Part shown: piece by piece, positions 6,955 through 15,590 of the stretch
Layout of the letters: every line of letters starts with the position of its first letter
Position numbering within the stretch: position 1 is the stretch's first letter
Origin: JARRRD01 sp046706685
GTDB taxonomy: Bacteria; Nitrospirota; Thermodesulfovibrionia; Thermodesulfovibrionales; UBA6898
Length of the DNA: 17,666 bases
Reading direction: 5' to 3'
NCBI GenBank assembly: GCA_046706685.1
Contig: JBJKPE010000159.1
Location: 1-17,666 of the forward strand
Position numbers and translations under genes: made by a program
The notes under the pieces: model-generated
The model's input: only the letters and a program-made list of their open reading frames with translations
Database searches by the model: none
What the model was told of the DNA's origin: nothing

Positions 6955-8006
6955 GCGGTATGAAGACTACGAGGGAAGGCAGGAGGTTTGTCCTCGCGGC
7001 CTTTCTCATTGCGATAGCCGCAGTCAACACAGGAAATAACCTTATCTATCTAATCCTTGCCCTTATGGTGTCCGTCTCTGTCCTTGCCGTCGCCCTGCTG
7101 AAAGTGAATCTTTCCGGTTTGACTGCGGAAGTTTTTTTTGATGGGCCGGTTTTCGCCGGTGAACAGACATACGCCACTGTGGTGATAAGAAACAAGAAGC
7201 GCTTTATCCCTTCTTATTCCCTGCGTATTGCGGCCGATGGGGTTGTCTCGACCGCTTATTGCGGGGTGATACGTCCCGGGGAAGAGGTTGAAAAAGTGGT
7301 AAGACTGCGGTTCAGGAAGAGAGGGCTGTACGGACACAGGGATTTTTTTGCCGAGAGCGGTTTTCCTTTCATCCTTCTGAGCAGTAAGAGGGCCATAGGG
7401 GTATCTGGTGAGATACTTGTTTACCCCGAACTTATAGAGACGAGCGGGCTTATCGCAGGGTCCTTCCGGGTTTCGGGAGCCGAGGCGTCTGTGAAAGGCT
7501 CATCTGGGGATGAGATGTACTCCATACGCGATTACCGGTACGGAGACGACCAGAGGAGGATCCACTGGAAGGCGACGGCAAAGACGGCGGGGCTGATGGT
7601 CAAGGAATATGCGGAGGGTCAATACAGAAGGGCTACTATAGTGATCGATAACCTCAGCGTACCCGTTCAGCAAAGACCCGGCGGGCTGAAGGGAGGCGGA
7701 GAAATCCCTTCGCCGGCAATATTCGAAAAAGTAGTGTCCGTAGTCGGCTCTTTGGCGCGAGACCTGATCGAGAGGGGATATCTGGTGAGGGTGATGTCAT
7801 GCCGTAAGGTGGTTCCCTTCGGAGCCGGGAGGGAACACCTTTTCAGAATCCTCGATATTCTCGCGGTGATCGGGGAGGAACCTTTCTGGGACAGTCCGCC
7901 GGCCGTTGGTGAAGATTTATTCGTCTCTGTTTTTAAATCTCGCGGGACTTCGTCGAATCTGCCCGTTGCGCCCGCCGGAACAGTAGTGTATGCCGATTCT
8001 TTATAA
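6951..8006 (+). CDS. DUF58-domain membrane protein
   Basis: Probable inner-membrane partner of the preceding MoxR ATPase; its biochemical role is unknown for the family. 351 residues. Two hydrophobic segments near the start (about 13-26 and 30-50) form a membrane hairpin. A beta-rich region follows (about 58-165), then the DUF58 signature SIRDYRYGDDQRRIHWKATA at 191-210. The C-terminal part has a von Willebrand A-like fold start (ATIVIDNLS, about 228-236). GTG at 6951 overlaps the MoxR stop as GTGA, consistent with coupled translation. A possible internal ATG lies at 6960 (fourth codon). Its 3' end overlaps the next gene by 17 bases. No clear independent ribosome site is present, which favours operon expression. 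Confidence 0.92.
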   Translation: MSGMKTTREGRRFVLAAFLIAIAAVNTGNNLIYLILALMVSVSVLAVALLKVNLSGLTAEVFFDGPVFAGEQTYATVVIRNKKRFIPSYSLRIAADGVVSTAYCGVIRPGEEVEKVVRLRFRKRGLYGHRDFFAESGFPFILLSSKRAIGVSGEILVYPELIETSGLIAGSFRVSGAEASVKGSSGDEMYSIRDYRYGDDQRRIHWKATAKTAGLMVKEYAEGQYRRATIVIDNLSVPVQQRPGGLKGGGEIPSPAIFEKVVSVVGSLARDLIERGYLVRVMSCRKVVPFGAGREHLFRILDILAVIGEEPFWDSPPAVGEDLFVSVFKSRGTSSNLPVAPAGTVVYADSL

Positions 8007-9900
8007 CCTTCTTACTGCTATCCTTGCACTGACCGGATGCTTAAGCCTGGTCATGACTGGCGAAGTCGGTCTGCTTATGTCTGTGAGCGGTATTGCACTT
8101 ATCCCCGGTTACTACCGGCTTCTGAAGGGAGGGCAGCCGGCCCCCCGATGGGCCGTCGGCATGCTCTCAGTGCTCACACTGGCGGTGTTTGTCTTTGAGT
8201 CCGCTGCGACCGGCGACGTCTTTCTTGCGGTTGCACATCTCACGATAGCCTTTCAGGCGATCAAGGGTTATGATCTCAAGGAACCGTGGGATCATCTGCA
8301 GGTTTACTTTATGGCTCTCCTTCAACTGATTATAGCTTCGGAATTGACGTATTCCCTGCTTTTTGGAGTTGTGTTTATGATTTTTATGGTCCTTTTTGTG
8401 ACCGCAATGGTGTTGTCGCACTTTCTGAAGGAGGATTACCGCGCCAGACCGGAACTGAAGAAACCTGTGTTCGTGATCTCATTACTGACCCTCATCTCCA
8501 CGCTCATTTTCTTTGTGGTCGTCCCGCGGACGCCATACAGGTTCATGGGGAGGGGGCATGAAAGGGGAGAGATTAAAACCACAGGTTTTTCCGATACAGT
8601 CGATTTCGGGTCCTTCGGAGCCGTGAAGCTGGACCCGACCGTAGTCATGAGAGTGGAGATGGCCGGTAATCTCGGGGCGGCCTATTACTGGCGGGGGCTG
8701 ACTCTCGATTATTTTGACGGGACGACATGGAGGAAGTCGATGACCGCCATGAGGAGTGTTCCGGAAGAGGATACCGCTTATGTTGTTTCGAGGTACAGCG
8801 GGGGTCGGGAACTGGACCAGAAAATATTTCTTGAGCCCATAGATTCCCATGTAATTTTCGGTCTGTCACGGATCAGGAGCATCAAAGGGGACTCTTTCCG
8901 GGTTCGTTCGGATGAAGCGGGTGATATTTTTTTCTGGGGAAAATCATCGCGGGGAGCTGAATACACAGTCTCCAGCGCTGTGACGCGCAGGTATCCCGGG
9001 AAGTTCAGTCCGATATATGTTCAGCTTCCACCCGGGATGGAAAGGGTCGCGGCCCTGGCAAGGCGGATCTCGTACAGGGGGAAGACCGACCTGGAAAAAG
9101 CCGAAATGATAGAGGAATACCTGAAACGGAATTATAAATATTCGCTGTCGACGCCGAAGCCCCCTCGGGGAATGAGCCCCATCGAGGATTTTCTCTTCCG
9201 ATCAAAGGAAGGATATTGCGAACATTATGCCACCTCGATGGTGGTGATGCTGCGGAGCCTCGGAATACCGGCCCGTATTGTGGACGGCTTCCACGGCGGC
9301 GAAAGAAACGAATACGGGGGATACATCATAGTGCGTCAGAGCGACGCTCATTCCTGGGTTGAGGCGCTGATCAACGGCATGTGGACGCGGTTTGACCCGA
9401 CGCCGGCCGTGCTCTCTGCGCGGCCCCCGATGCTCTCACTCATGCTCGATTCTTTGAGGATGACCTGGGCACGTTATGTGATCGGCTTCAGTTTCTTAGA
9501 TCAGAGAAAGATTATGCATGCCTTTACGGTGCCTTTTAAACTTCCAGCTCCAATTTCGTTCCGGCCGGGAAAGCCTGGAGCAGGTTTTTATTTCATTCCT
9601 CTTCTGGTTGCGACGGCGTTACTGGTCTATTTCGCGGCCAGGCGTGCCAGGCGCAGAAGGCACGATTTTGTTTCCGCAAAATTCGTGGAACTCAGGCGTA
9701 TGCTGCGTAAGAAGGGATTTGTCATAACGTCCGCTACCACTGCAGGTGAAATGAGGAGAGAGGCGGAGCCAATGAAGGCCCATGCGGAAGTGGAAAGGTT
9801 CCTGACGCTTTATGAGAGGCACAGATTCGGTGCGAAGGCAATGAGCCCGGCCGACCGGAGAGAATATCTCTCACTGTTAAGGGATATCAGGAAGTCTTAG
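7990..9900 (+). CDS. TgpA-like membrane transglutaminase (DUF3488 + transglutaminase core)
   Basis: Inner-membrane protein with a predicted periplasmic cysteine-protease-fold domain. Relatives such as Pseudomonas TgpA have transglutaminase activity, but the natural substrate is unclear. 636 residues. N-terminal hydrophobic segments lie at about 4-22, 26-42, 56-72, 77-93, 103-120, 123-146 and 159-178 (the DUF3488-type part). A soluble region follows (about 180-530). The catalytic triad is C410 in KEGYCEHYA, H454 in SDAHSWVEA and D469 in RFDPTP. A further membrane segment is at about 533-550, then a basic, charged cytoplasmic tail (551-636) like the DUF4129 tails of relatives. ATG 7990 lies inside the DUF58 gene with GGAA nine bases upstream. 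The active site is intact. The stop codon is 8 bases from the stop of the convergent RND gene, and no further cassette member follows. Confidence 0.94.
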   Translation: MPILYNLLTAILALTGCLSLVMTGEVGLLMSVSGIALIPGYYRLLKGGQPAPRWAVGMLSVLTLAVFVFESAATGDVFLAVAHLTIAFQAIKGYDLKEPWDHLQVYFMALLQLIIASELTYSLLFGVVFMIFMVLFVTAMVLSHFLKEDYRARPELKKPVFVISLLTLISTLIFFVVVPRTPYRFMGRGHERGEIKTTGFSDTVDFGSFGAVKLDPTVVMRVEMAGNLGAAYYWRGLTLDYFDGTTWRKSMTAMRSVPEEDTAYVVSRYSGGRELDQKIFLEPIDSHVIFGLSRIRSIKGDSFRVRSDEAGDIFFWGKSSRGAEYTVSSAVTRRYPGKFSPIYVQLPPGMERVAALARRISYRGKTDLEKAEMIEEYLKRNYKYSLSTPKPPRGMSPIEDFLFRSKEGYCEHYATSMVVMLRSLGIPARIVDGFHGGERNEYGGYIIVRQSDAHSWVEALINGMWTRFDPTPAVLSARPPMLSLMLDSLRMTWARYVIGFSFLDQRKIMHAFTVPFKLPAPISFRPGKPGAGFYFIPLLVATALLVYFAARRARRRRHDFVSAKFVELRRMLRKKGFVITSATTAGEMRREAEPMKAHAEVERFLTLYERHRFGAKAMSPADRREYLSLLRDIRKS

Positions 9901-9908
9901 GCTGCTAT

Positions 9909-12900
9909 TCACTTCTGTTTTACGCGCAGGATATAAAACAGAACCGGCAGACATATCAGGACAAGCGGAAGCTGGATTGCGAGGCCGGAGATTATCGCTA
10001 TCGCCAGGGGCTTCAGCATGGCGGCGCCCTGTCCTATGCCGAGCGCCAGCGGCAGCAGGGCCAGGATAGCCGCGAAAGTCGTCATCGCTATGGGCCTCAT
10101 CCGGTTTTTCCCGGCCAGTATGAGGGCCTCCTTTTCTTCCGAAACTCCGGACAGATCGTAATATTCCGAGACATAGAAGATCGCCACTTCCGTAGCGATG
10201 CCGACAATCATGGTCATGCCCATCATGGAAGATATGTTCAACTCGGTCCCCGTGACAAACAGTCCGATAAAGACCGCTGTCAGGGCAAGAAGTGTAGTAG
10301 CCATAATTGCCACGGCTACCCGGAAGCTCTCATAAAGAAAGAGCAGAAGAAGAAAAACAAGTGCAACAGCCGCGGCAAATACGGCCATTAAGGCGGCAAA
10401 GGCGAGTTGCTGCTGCCTGTAAAGTCCTCCAAGACTGTAATAGACCCCTTCAGGGAAAAGTCCGGGGCGTCCAAGAGCGCTTTTCACATCCCGTATTACG
10501 GAGCCCATGTCCCTGCCGCTGATTCGCCCTGTTACCGCAACCATCCTCTTGAGATCGTCGCGCATTATCTGCGGCTGTCCGGTAATTGTGCTGACGGCGG
10601 CGATCCTGCCGAGAGGAAAAAGGTGACCGTCGGGCGCGCGCAGCCGGAGTTGCGCCACGTCCCTCTCAGTCGTCCTGAAGTCTTGCGGTATCCATACTCT
10701 CACGCCCACCATCTTCGGTCCCTTCTGCACCTCGGTGGTCACAAGCCCGCTCAACAAGGCATTGAGGTCCTTTGTAACAGACTCCGGGTCTACGCCTTCG
10801 AGGGCGGCCTTCACCCGGTCAACTTTGATTTCGAGGGCGTCGCCTGCAAGAACGATCCCGCTGTCCACATCCACCACGCCGGGGATTTTGCTTATCAGAC
10901 CGGCGATCTTGGGGCCAAGCTCCCCGAGGACCTTGCCGTCGTCGGAGAATATCTTTATGTCGATAGGCTGCGGAACTCCGGTAAAGTCGCCTATCATGTC
11001 TTCCATAAGCTGGGCCATTTCGATGCGCAGGCCGGGTACGGAGCCCTCCACCCGCTTCCTTACATCGCCCATCACATCTTCAATCGGCCTGCGGGGAAAA
11101 GGTTTCAGCCGCACGAAAAAGTCTCCCTCATACGCCTCTGTTACGCCTCCGCCGAGCTGGAGACCGGTGCGCCTGGAATATGTTTCGACCTCGGGTGTTC
11201 GGCGCAGTATGCCCTCCACCTGCCTCAGCAGCCGGTCCGTCTCGGTCAGCGATGTCCCCGGCGAGGCGCGGTAGTCCAGGATAAACCCTCCTTCGTCCAT
11301 CTTCGGCATGAAACCGGAGCCCAGATTCCTGTAGCTGGTCCATCCGGCAAAAATAAGCAGGAGAACCGGCAACAGCGTAAGCAGCGGGCGACTCAGCAGG
11401 CGGCCCATTATCTTTTCATATCCCTGATGCGCCTTTTCCGTGGCAAAACCGCCTTCCTTCTGGTCGGCGTCTTTTCTGCCAAGCAGGTGGTCGGCAAGAA
11501 GAGGAACCGCAAGCCATGCAACGAAATAGGAGATCAGGAGGCTTGCCGCCATCGTCAAAGACAGGGCCTTGAAAAAGGCCCCTGTCACGCCGGAGAGAAA
11601 GGCCAGGGGCATGAAGATAATGATCGTTGAGGCGGATGAGCCTATCAGCGGCCTCGTAAACTCCCTCGCTGCAGACATGACCTTCTTGCGGTGGTCGCCG
11701 GGGCTTCCACGAAGCCGCCTGACAATGTGCTCCAGCATGACGATAGTGTCGTCGATTATAAGCCCCACGGCGGCAGCCATTCCGCCGAGCGTCATCATAT
11801 TGAAACTCTGGTGCATAACATAGAGCAGCAGTACGGAGGCCGCCAGTACTCCTGGCACCGTGACGATAGCTATGAGCGTTATCTTTATGTTTCGCAGAAA
11901 GATGAAAAGGATGATGGCTGCCAGCACCACCCCTATCAGTATGGCGTCTCTGACGCTGCCGGCGGAGGCTGCTATCAGCTGACTCTGGTCGTACCAGTTG
12001 GCTATCTTTATCCCCGGTGGTATCCGGCTTTTGAACTCTGCCAGTTTCGTCTTAAGCTCCCGAGCTATCCGAACGGTGTTTCCGCCTCGCTGTTGATAGA
12101 CGTTGAGCAGTACGGCGTCATGGCCGTCGGCGGTTACGCGCGTCCACTGCGGCACGGTGGCGCGGCTCACCGCGGCAACGTCTTCCAGCAGCACGGGCCC
12201 GTTTGGTCCGGAGCGCAAAACGGTGTTCCGGATCTGATCAATTCTCATGAATCTCGTGTCCGACATTACTAGATAGAGCTTATAGTGGTCTTCAATCCGA
12301 CCGACAGCTGTTATAACATTTGCAGCGGAAAGGGCCCCGGCCACGTCGGATAGGGAAAGGCCGTAGGAGGCGAGCTTCGCCGGGTCGACCGTGACGCGGT
12401 ATTCCTCCAGAGTACCTCCCTGGACCTGGACCTTCGCCACTCCGCCAACTGTGGACAGAAGAGGGCGCAGCTGATAGTACGCAAAATCACGCAGGTCTGT
12501 AAGAGAACGTCTGTCGGATGTAAGGCTATAGGCCAGCACCGGGTCAATGCTGGGGTCCATTCGCTTTACGGAGAAGGTAGTGCCCTGGGGCAGAGAGGGC
12601 ATCACCTGGTTTATGGCTGATTCTACCTGGAGCATCGCTGCGACCATGTCCCTGCCCCAGCCGAAATCGACGATAATTTCAGCGCTTCCGCGACTCGTGG
12701 TAGAGTGGACGCTGACGACGCCCGGGACAGCCCTTACGGCCTGTTCTACAGGCCAGGTTACCTCCACAGCCATGCGGCTTGCAGGGCGGTCTCCGGCATC
12801 CAGTTCTGCGGCCACCCGGGGAAAACTGACGTTCGGAAGGAGGGCTACAGGCATTCTGGCGCTGCCTGCAATGCCCCCGACCATCAGCACGGCGAGAAGA

Positions 12901-12947
12901 AAGAGAATCGAGCGGCGATGATGCTGAATCCAGTCGGTAAAAGTCAT
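9909..12947 (-). CDS. RND-family efflux permease
   Basis: Inner-membrane proton-driven pump component that works with the adaptor and TolC-like protein upstream. 1012 residues, full length for RND permeases. The first membrane segment is at about 13-30, then a large periplasmic loop (31-330). A helix bundle covers about 335-485, another segment is at about 520-537, and the second periplasmic loop is 540-845. The last helices span about 848-1006. TM4 contains GLIIDDTIVMLEH with adjacent D399 and D400, as in drug (HAE) pumps. At the TM10 position where drug pumps carry lysine, this protein has E920 (GIATEVAIF), as in metal (HME/CusA) pumps. TM11 reads RPIAMTTF and lacks the lysine of CusA. Substrate class is therefore unclear: metals, drugs or small organics. 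The ATG overlaps the adaptor stop as ATGA. It is the last gene of the pump operon. Confidence 0.95.
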   Translation of the reverse strand: MTFTDWIQHHRRSILFLLAVLMVGGIAGSARMPVALLPNVSFPRVAAELDAGDRPASRMAVEVTWPVEQAVRAVPGVVSVHSTTSRGSAEIIVDFGWGRDMVAAMLQVESAINQVMPSLPQGTTFSVKRMDPSIDPVLAYSLTSDRRSLTDLRDFAYYQLRPLLSTVGGVAKVQVQGGTLEEYRVTVDPAKLASYGLSLSDVAGALSAANVITAVGRIEDHYKLYLVMSDTRFMRIDQIRNTVLRSGPNGPVLLEDVAAVSRATVPQWTRVTADGHDAVLLNVYQQRGGNTVRIARELKTKLAEFKSRIPPGIKIANWYDQSQLIAASAGSVRDAILIGVVLAAIILFIFLRNIKITLIAIVTVPGVLAASVLLLYVMHQSFNMMTLGGMAAAVGLIIDDTIVMLEHIVRRLRGSPGDHRKKVMSAAREFTRPLIGSSASTIIIFMPLAFLSGVTGAFFKALSLTMAASLLISYFVAWLAVPLLADHLLGRKDADQKEGGFATEKAHQGYEKIMGRLLSRPLLTLLPVLLLIFAGWTSYRNLGSGFMPKMDEGGFILDYRASPGTSLTETDRLLRQVEGILRRTPEVETYSRRTGLQLGGGVTEAYEGDFFVRLKPFPRRPIEDVMGDVRKRVEGSVPGLRIEMAQLMEDMIGDFTGVPQPIDIKIFSDDGKVLGELGPKIAGLISKIPGVVDVDSGIVLAGDALEIKVDRVKAALEGVDPESVTKDLNALLSGLVTTEVQKGPKMVGVRVWIPQDFRTTERDVAQLRLRAPDGHLFPLGRIAAVSTITGQPQIMRDDLKRMVAVTGRISGRDMGSVIRDVKSALGRPGLFPEGVYYSLGGLYRQQQLAFAALMAVFAAAVALVFLLLLFLYESFRVAVAIMATTLLALTAVFIGLFVTGTELNISSMMGMTMIVGIATEVAIFYVSEYYDLSGVSEEKEALILAGKNRMRPIAMTTFAAILALLPLALGIGQGAAMLKPLAIAIISGLAIQLPLVLICLPVLFYILRVKQK
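9913..9943. repeat. Perfect 10-base inverted repeat at convergent gene ends
   Basis: TTCTGTTTTA at 9913-9922 and TAAAACAGAA at 9934-9943, with an 11-base loop. It covers the last codons of the RND gene and begins 13 bases after the stop of the transglutaminase gene. The two genes converge with only 8 bases between stops, so any transcription end signal must overlap coding DNA. The AT-rich stem and absence of a strong GC core make it an imperfect intrinsic terminator. A bidirectional role is possible. Confidence 0.5.
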
Positions 12948-14035
12948 CGAGGCCCCATTATTCGTACCCTCATTCCGTCGTTCAGCTCGTAATTGCCCTC
13001 GATCACGGCCTGATCGCCGGGTTTCAATCCGGGGCCGGAGACCTGGGCGTCCCTGTCACTTTCACGAATGACCCTGACAACGTGTTTGACGGCATGTCCA
13101 TTGCTTACGGTAAAAAGAACATGCCTCCCGCCTTCGGGCAGCACGGCGCTTCTCGGCACGACGAGGCCGTAAGATGAAGCTATCCTTATCCTGCCCAGAA
13201 TATATTCCCCAAGCAGGTATCCGGCAGAGCGGGGCAGCGAAACAAATACATCCAGCAGTCGAGTGGCCGGGTTCACCGCGCGGGATATCTTCCTTATCCT
13301 GCCGATGGTTTCCCCCGAGTCAGGCACATCCACATAGCTGAGACGCACGGACTGGCCGGAAACGAGTCGGCTTGCGTCGCCTGGTTCGACCCCGAGGCGC
13401 ACCTCGAGACGATCCTGGGCGATGATTTCCACAAGAGGATTGCCTGCCGGGACGATCGCGCCCTCCTGGATATGGACCTTGCCGATGAGCCCGGCTTCCT
13501 GCGAGCGTATGATGCGTTTTCCGTCCACTCCGCGCTTTTTAAGGCTTTCAAGCCGCAAGGCGGCCTGCCGGGATGCCTCCTGCGCCTCCAGGATCTGGGC
13601 GTTGGTGGCCAGCTTCAGCGCGAACAACTCCCTGACGTGGCCGAGCTTCTGTCCTGCTATGTCACGGGCGTTTTGAGCCTGCTCAAGCTCCAGTAGCGAA
13701 TTGGGGCTGGACTCGATCTCAAGAAGGTCCTCACCCGCAGAAATCTTCTGCCTTTCGCTTACCATGACGCGGCGCACCCTTATTTCATAAGGCACTGAAA
13801 CCACCTGTATCGCTCCGGGCGCGGGGATTACATCCCCGTACACCATAATATCGGTCGCAAGCCCCGCCATTTTGAGGGGCGCCACGCTGACGCTTCCAAC
13901 AGGAGCGGACTGCTCCCCTTCAGAACCTGACGGCTTCGCCTGCTTCCCCTGCCTTCCATGGTAAAACCAGTAAACTCCCCCTGTCAGACAGAGGATTATG
14001 ATCGCAATCAGGATGCCCCTAGCGGGCTTTTTCAT
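12944..14035 (-). CDS. RND efflux periplasmic adaptor (HlyD/MFP family)
   Basis: Links the RND permease to the outer-membrane channel in a tripartite pump. 363 residues. A single N-terminal membrane anchor lies at about 8-24 after MKKPARG. A linker follows, then the first half of a lipoyl-like domain (about 76-112). The helical hairpin is at about 112-167 (rich in Leu, Ala, Gln and Glu). The second lipoyl half is at about 178-207, with VHIQEGAIVPAG. A beta-barrel covers about 209-285, and a membrane-proximal domain runs to the end. No cysteine follows the hydrophobic segment, so it is anchored by a helix rather than lipid. ATG 14035 overlaps the TolC-family stop as ATGA and has GGAGG ten bases upstream. 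Its own stop overlaps the RND start in the same way. No histidine- or methionine-rich N-terminal metal-binding segment is evident. Confidence 0.95.
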   Translation of the reverse strand: MKKPARGILIAIIILCLTGGVYWFYHGRQGKQAKPSGSEGEQSAPVGSVSVAPLKMAGLATDIMVYGDVIPAPGAIQVVSVPYEIRVRRVMVSERQKISAGEDLLEIESSPNSLLELEQAQNARDIAGQKLGHVRELFALKLATNAQILEAQEASRQAALRLESLKKRGVDGKRIIRSQEAGLIGKVHIQEGAIVPAGNPLVEIIAQDRLEVRLGVEPGDASRLVSGQSVRLSYVDVPDSGETIGRIRKISRAVNPATRLLDVFVSLPRSAGYLLGEYILGRIRIASSYGLVVPRSAVLPEGGRHVLFTVSNGHAVKHVVRVIRESDRDAQVSGPGLKPGDQAVIEGNYELNDGMRVRIMGPR

Positions 14036-15468
14036 CTTCCCGGTACCTCCTTATTCTCCGTGCACCCTCTCTCCAGAACTTTCCCGGCCGTTATTTCCAG
14101 GGCTATATGCAGATCTGCAAGGTCCTGCTCAAGTCTCATGACATCAAGCCGCCTTGTCGTCAGCCTGTCAACTTCATTGTAATAGGTCAAGGCGTCGATA
14201 TTGCCTTCGAGAAAGCCGTCGTATGAGACGGAAACGAGCTTTTTCAGTGTATCCACGGCCTTGTTGGCCGCGTCGATCTGCTCCCGCACCGCCCTGACAT
14301 CCGCCAATATTCCGGCAGCATCGGCCCTTGCCTGAAAGACCCTGTTCATATATTCGTCATAAAGCTGTTTCCTGCTCGCTGTCTCCAACGCTATATGCCC
14401 CTGATTCCGGTCGAAGACAGGGAGACCTATCGATACCGAAAAGCCGGTAGTGATCACATCGCTCGTGTCCCGGGCATGCGCAAGCCCTATACTTATCTCC
14501 GGAAATTGCGCGCGCACGGTGGCCCTTAAACGGGCCTCCTGGCTTTCATAACCCTGCCTCAGGGCAAGGAGGTCAAGCCGTCTTGTTTCGAGCCCCTCCA
14601 TGATATCCCCAAGGGGCGGGACCGTCTCGAACTGCGGCAAAGTCACCCATTTTTTAAGAGGTATCTTGCTTGAAGGCGGAAAACCGAGGACACGGTTCAG
14701 ACCGAGCCTTTCCTGCTTCAGCTTCTGTTCGAGATCCAGAACTGACTCATGTGTCCTTCTGAGGGTGGCATCCACCGCCTCCAGGTCGATGATTGTCATA
14801 TCGCCCATATTAACGGCCTTCCTTATCGCCGCAAGGTTCCTCTCAAGCCTGTTCTCCTCCTCCCTTGCAACGGCCAGCTGCTTCTCAAGATAGAAAAGCC
14901 TGTAGACGCGCTGCTTCGCCGACTCTGCCACCTGCCATTCCTTCCAGGCCACTTCGAGGTTCACCGAGGCGGCCCCGGCGCGGGCCGCGCCCACCTCTGA
15001 GCCCCTGGTCAGAAGAGATTTTATGATGTTCCAGTCCAGTCCCAGTCCGTAGGCATTGACCGTCCCCCCGGTGTTTCCTCCCGTCGGCAGATCCAGGCTG
15101 TAGCTGAACGTCGGATTAGGCAGTATGCCCGCCTGCAAAAGCTGGGCCTGCGCTATTCCCCTGCGGTCCCGCTCCGCCCGGAGGGTCGGGTTTGTTATGA
15201 CGGCTACAATTGCCGCATCTTCGGTAGATATACCTTTTTCGAAATCGATATCGCGCGGTTTCAGGATCGGATGTTTTATCTCTTTTGCCTTTATGCTGAT
15301 ACGGGAAGTATCCGGAGACGAAAGGGCCTGCGAGACCGCATGCTCATCAAGCGGTTTGGGGTGATATGTCGCGCAAGCCGCCAAACCTGACAAGATTAAG
15401 ATGCTGAAAAAAAAGACGACATATTTTACGAAAAATTGCACAGTCAAAGTATACCTCACATTCTGCAC
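14032..15468 (-). CDS. TolC-family outer-membrane efflux lipoprotein
   Basis: Outer-membrane channel of the tripartite pump. 478 residues from the GTG at 15468. A basic/hydrophobic leader ends in the lipobox SGLAAC (C32), so the N-terminus is probably lipidated as in CusC- and OprM-like channels. The rest shows the duplicated, helix-rich TolC pattern: long Ala/Arg/Glu/Leu-rich coiled segments (for example about 160-275 and 375-465) alternating with short strands such as NPTFSYSLDLP. The start is uncertain, because no ATG is in frame. GTG 15468 has no ribosome site. TTG 15447 has GAGG six bases upstream and gives a shorter, cleaner signal peptide. GTG 15441 is also possible. It lies 122 bases after the glycosyltransferase stop, so it may have its own promoter, but no good -35/-10 pair was found. 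Confidence 0.92.
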   Translation of the reverse strand: MQNVRYTLTVQFFVKYVVFFFSILILSGLAACATYHPKPLDEHAVSQALSSPDTSRISIKAKEIKHPILKPRDIDFEKGISTEDAAIVAVITNPTLRAERDRRGIAQAQLLQAGILPNPTFSYSLDLPTGGNTGGTVNAYGLGLDWNIIKSLLTRGSEVGAARAGAASVNLEVAWKEWQVAESAKQRVYRLFYLEKQLAVAREEENRLERNLAAIRKAVNMGDMTIIDLEAVDATLRRTHESVLDLEQKLKQERLGLNRVLGFPPSSKIPLKKWVTLPQFETVPPLGDIMEGLETRRLDLLALRQGYESQEARLRATVRAQFPEISIGLAHARDTSDVITTGFSVSIGLPVFDRNQGHIALETASRKQLYDEYMNRVFQARADAAGILADVRAVREQIDAANKAVDTLKKLVSVSYDGFLEGNIDALTYYNEVDRLTTRRLDVMRLEQDLADLHIALEITAGKVLERGCTENKEVPGR

Positions 15469-15478
15469 ATTCTATACT

Positions 15479-15492
15479 GTACGCATGCTGAC
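15479..15492. promoter_or_regulatory. Imperfect palindrome before the efflux operon
   Basis: GTACGCATGCTGAC, with the core GCATGC and outer GT/AC symmetric (10 of 14 positions). It lies just upstream of a -10-like TATAGAAT on the minus strand and about 11-24 bases before the GTG at 15468. That is a suitable place for a repressor site. It does not match the metal-regulator boxes I know (CusR, CueR, CopY). No good -35 stands at the right distance. Confidence 0.2.
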
Positions 15493-15567
15493 ATAAGCGG
15501 TCGGAGTCCGGAAAAAGTAATCGGCGGGACCTTATGTTAGCAGCAAAACGAAGACTTATGCGCTATG

Positions 15568-15589
15568 GCTTTCTATATTGTGAGAAAGC
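15568..15589 (-). terminator. Hairpin directly after the glycosyltransferase stop
   Basis: Perfect 7-base stem (GCTTTCT at 15568-15574, AGAAAGC at 15583-15589) with an 8-base loop. It starts one base after the TAG stop at 15591-15593. No T-run follows on the minus strand, so termination, if any, would be weak. It could equally be a processing or stabilising stem between the glycosyltransferase and efflux genes. Confidence 0.35.
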
Positions 15590-15590
15590 T

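Noticed and set aside
10407..11630. Long plus-strand open frame (407 codons) opposite the RND gene
   Set aside because: It lies entirely antisense to a clear RND permease and has the odd His/Arg/Gly-rich composition expected of a shadow frame, with no recognisable domain.
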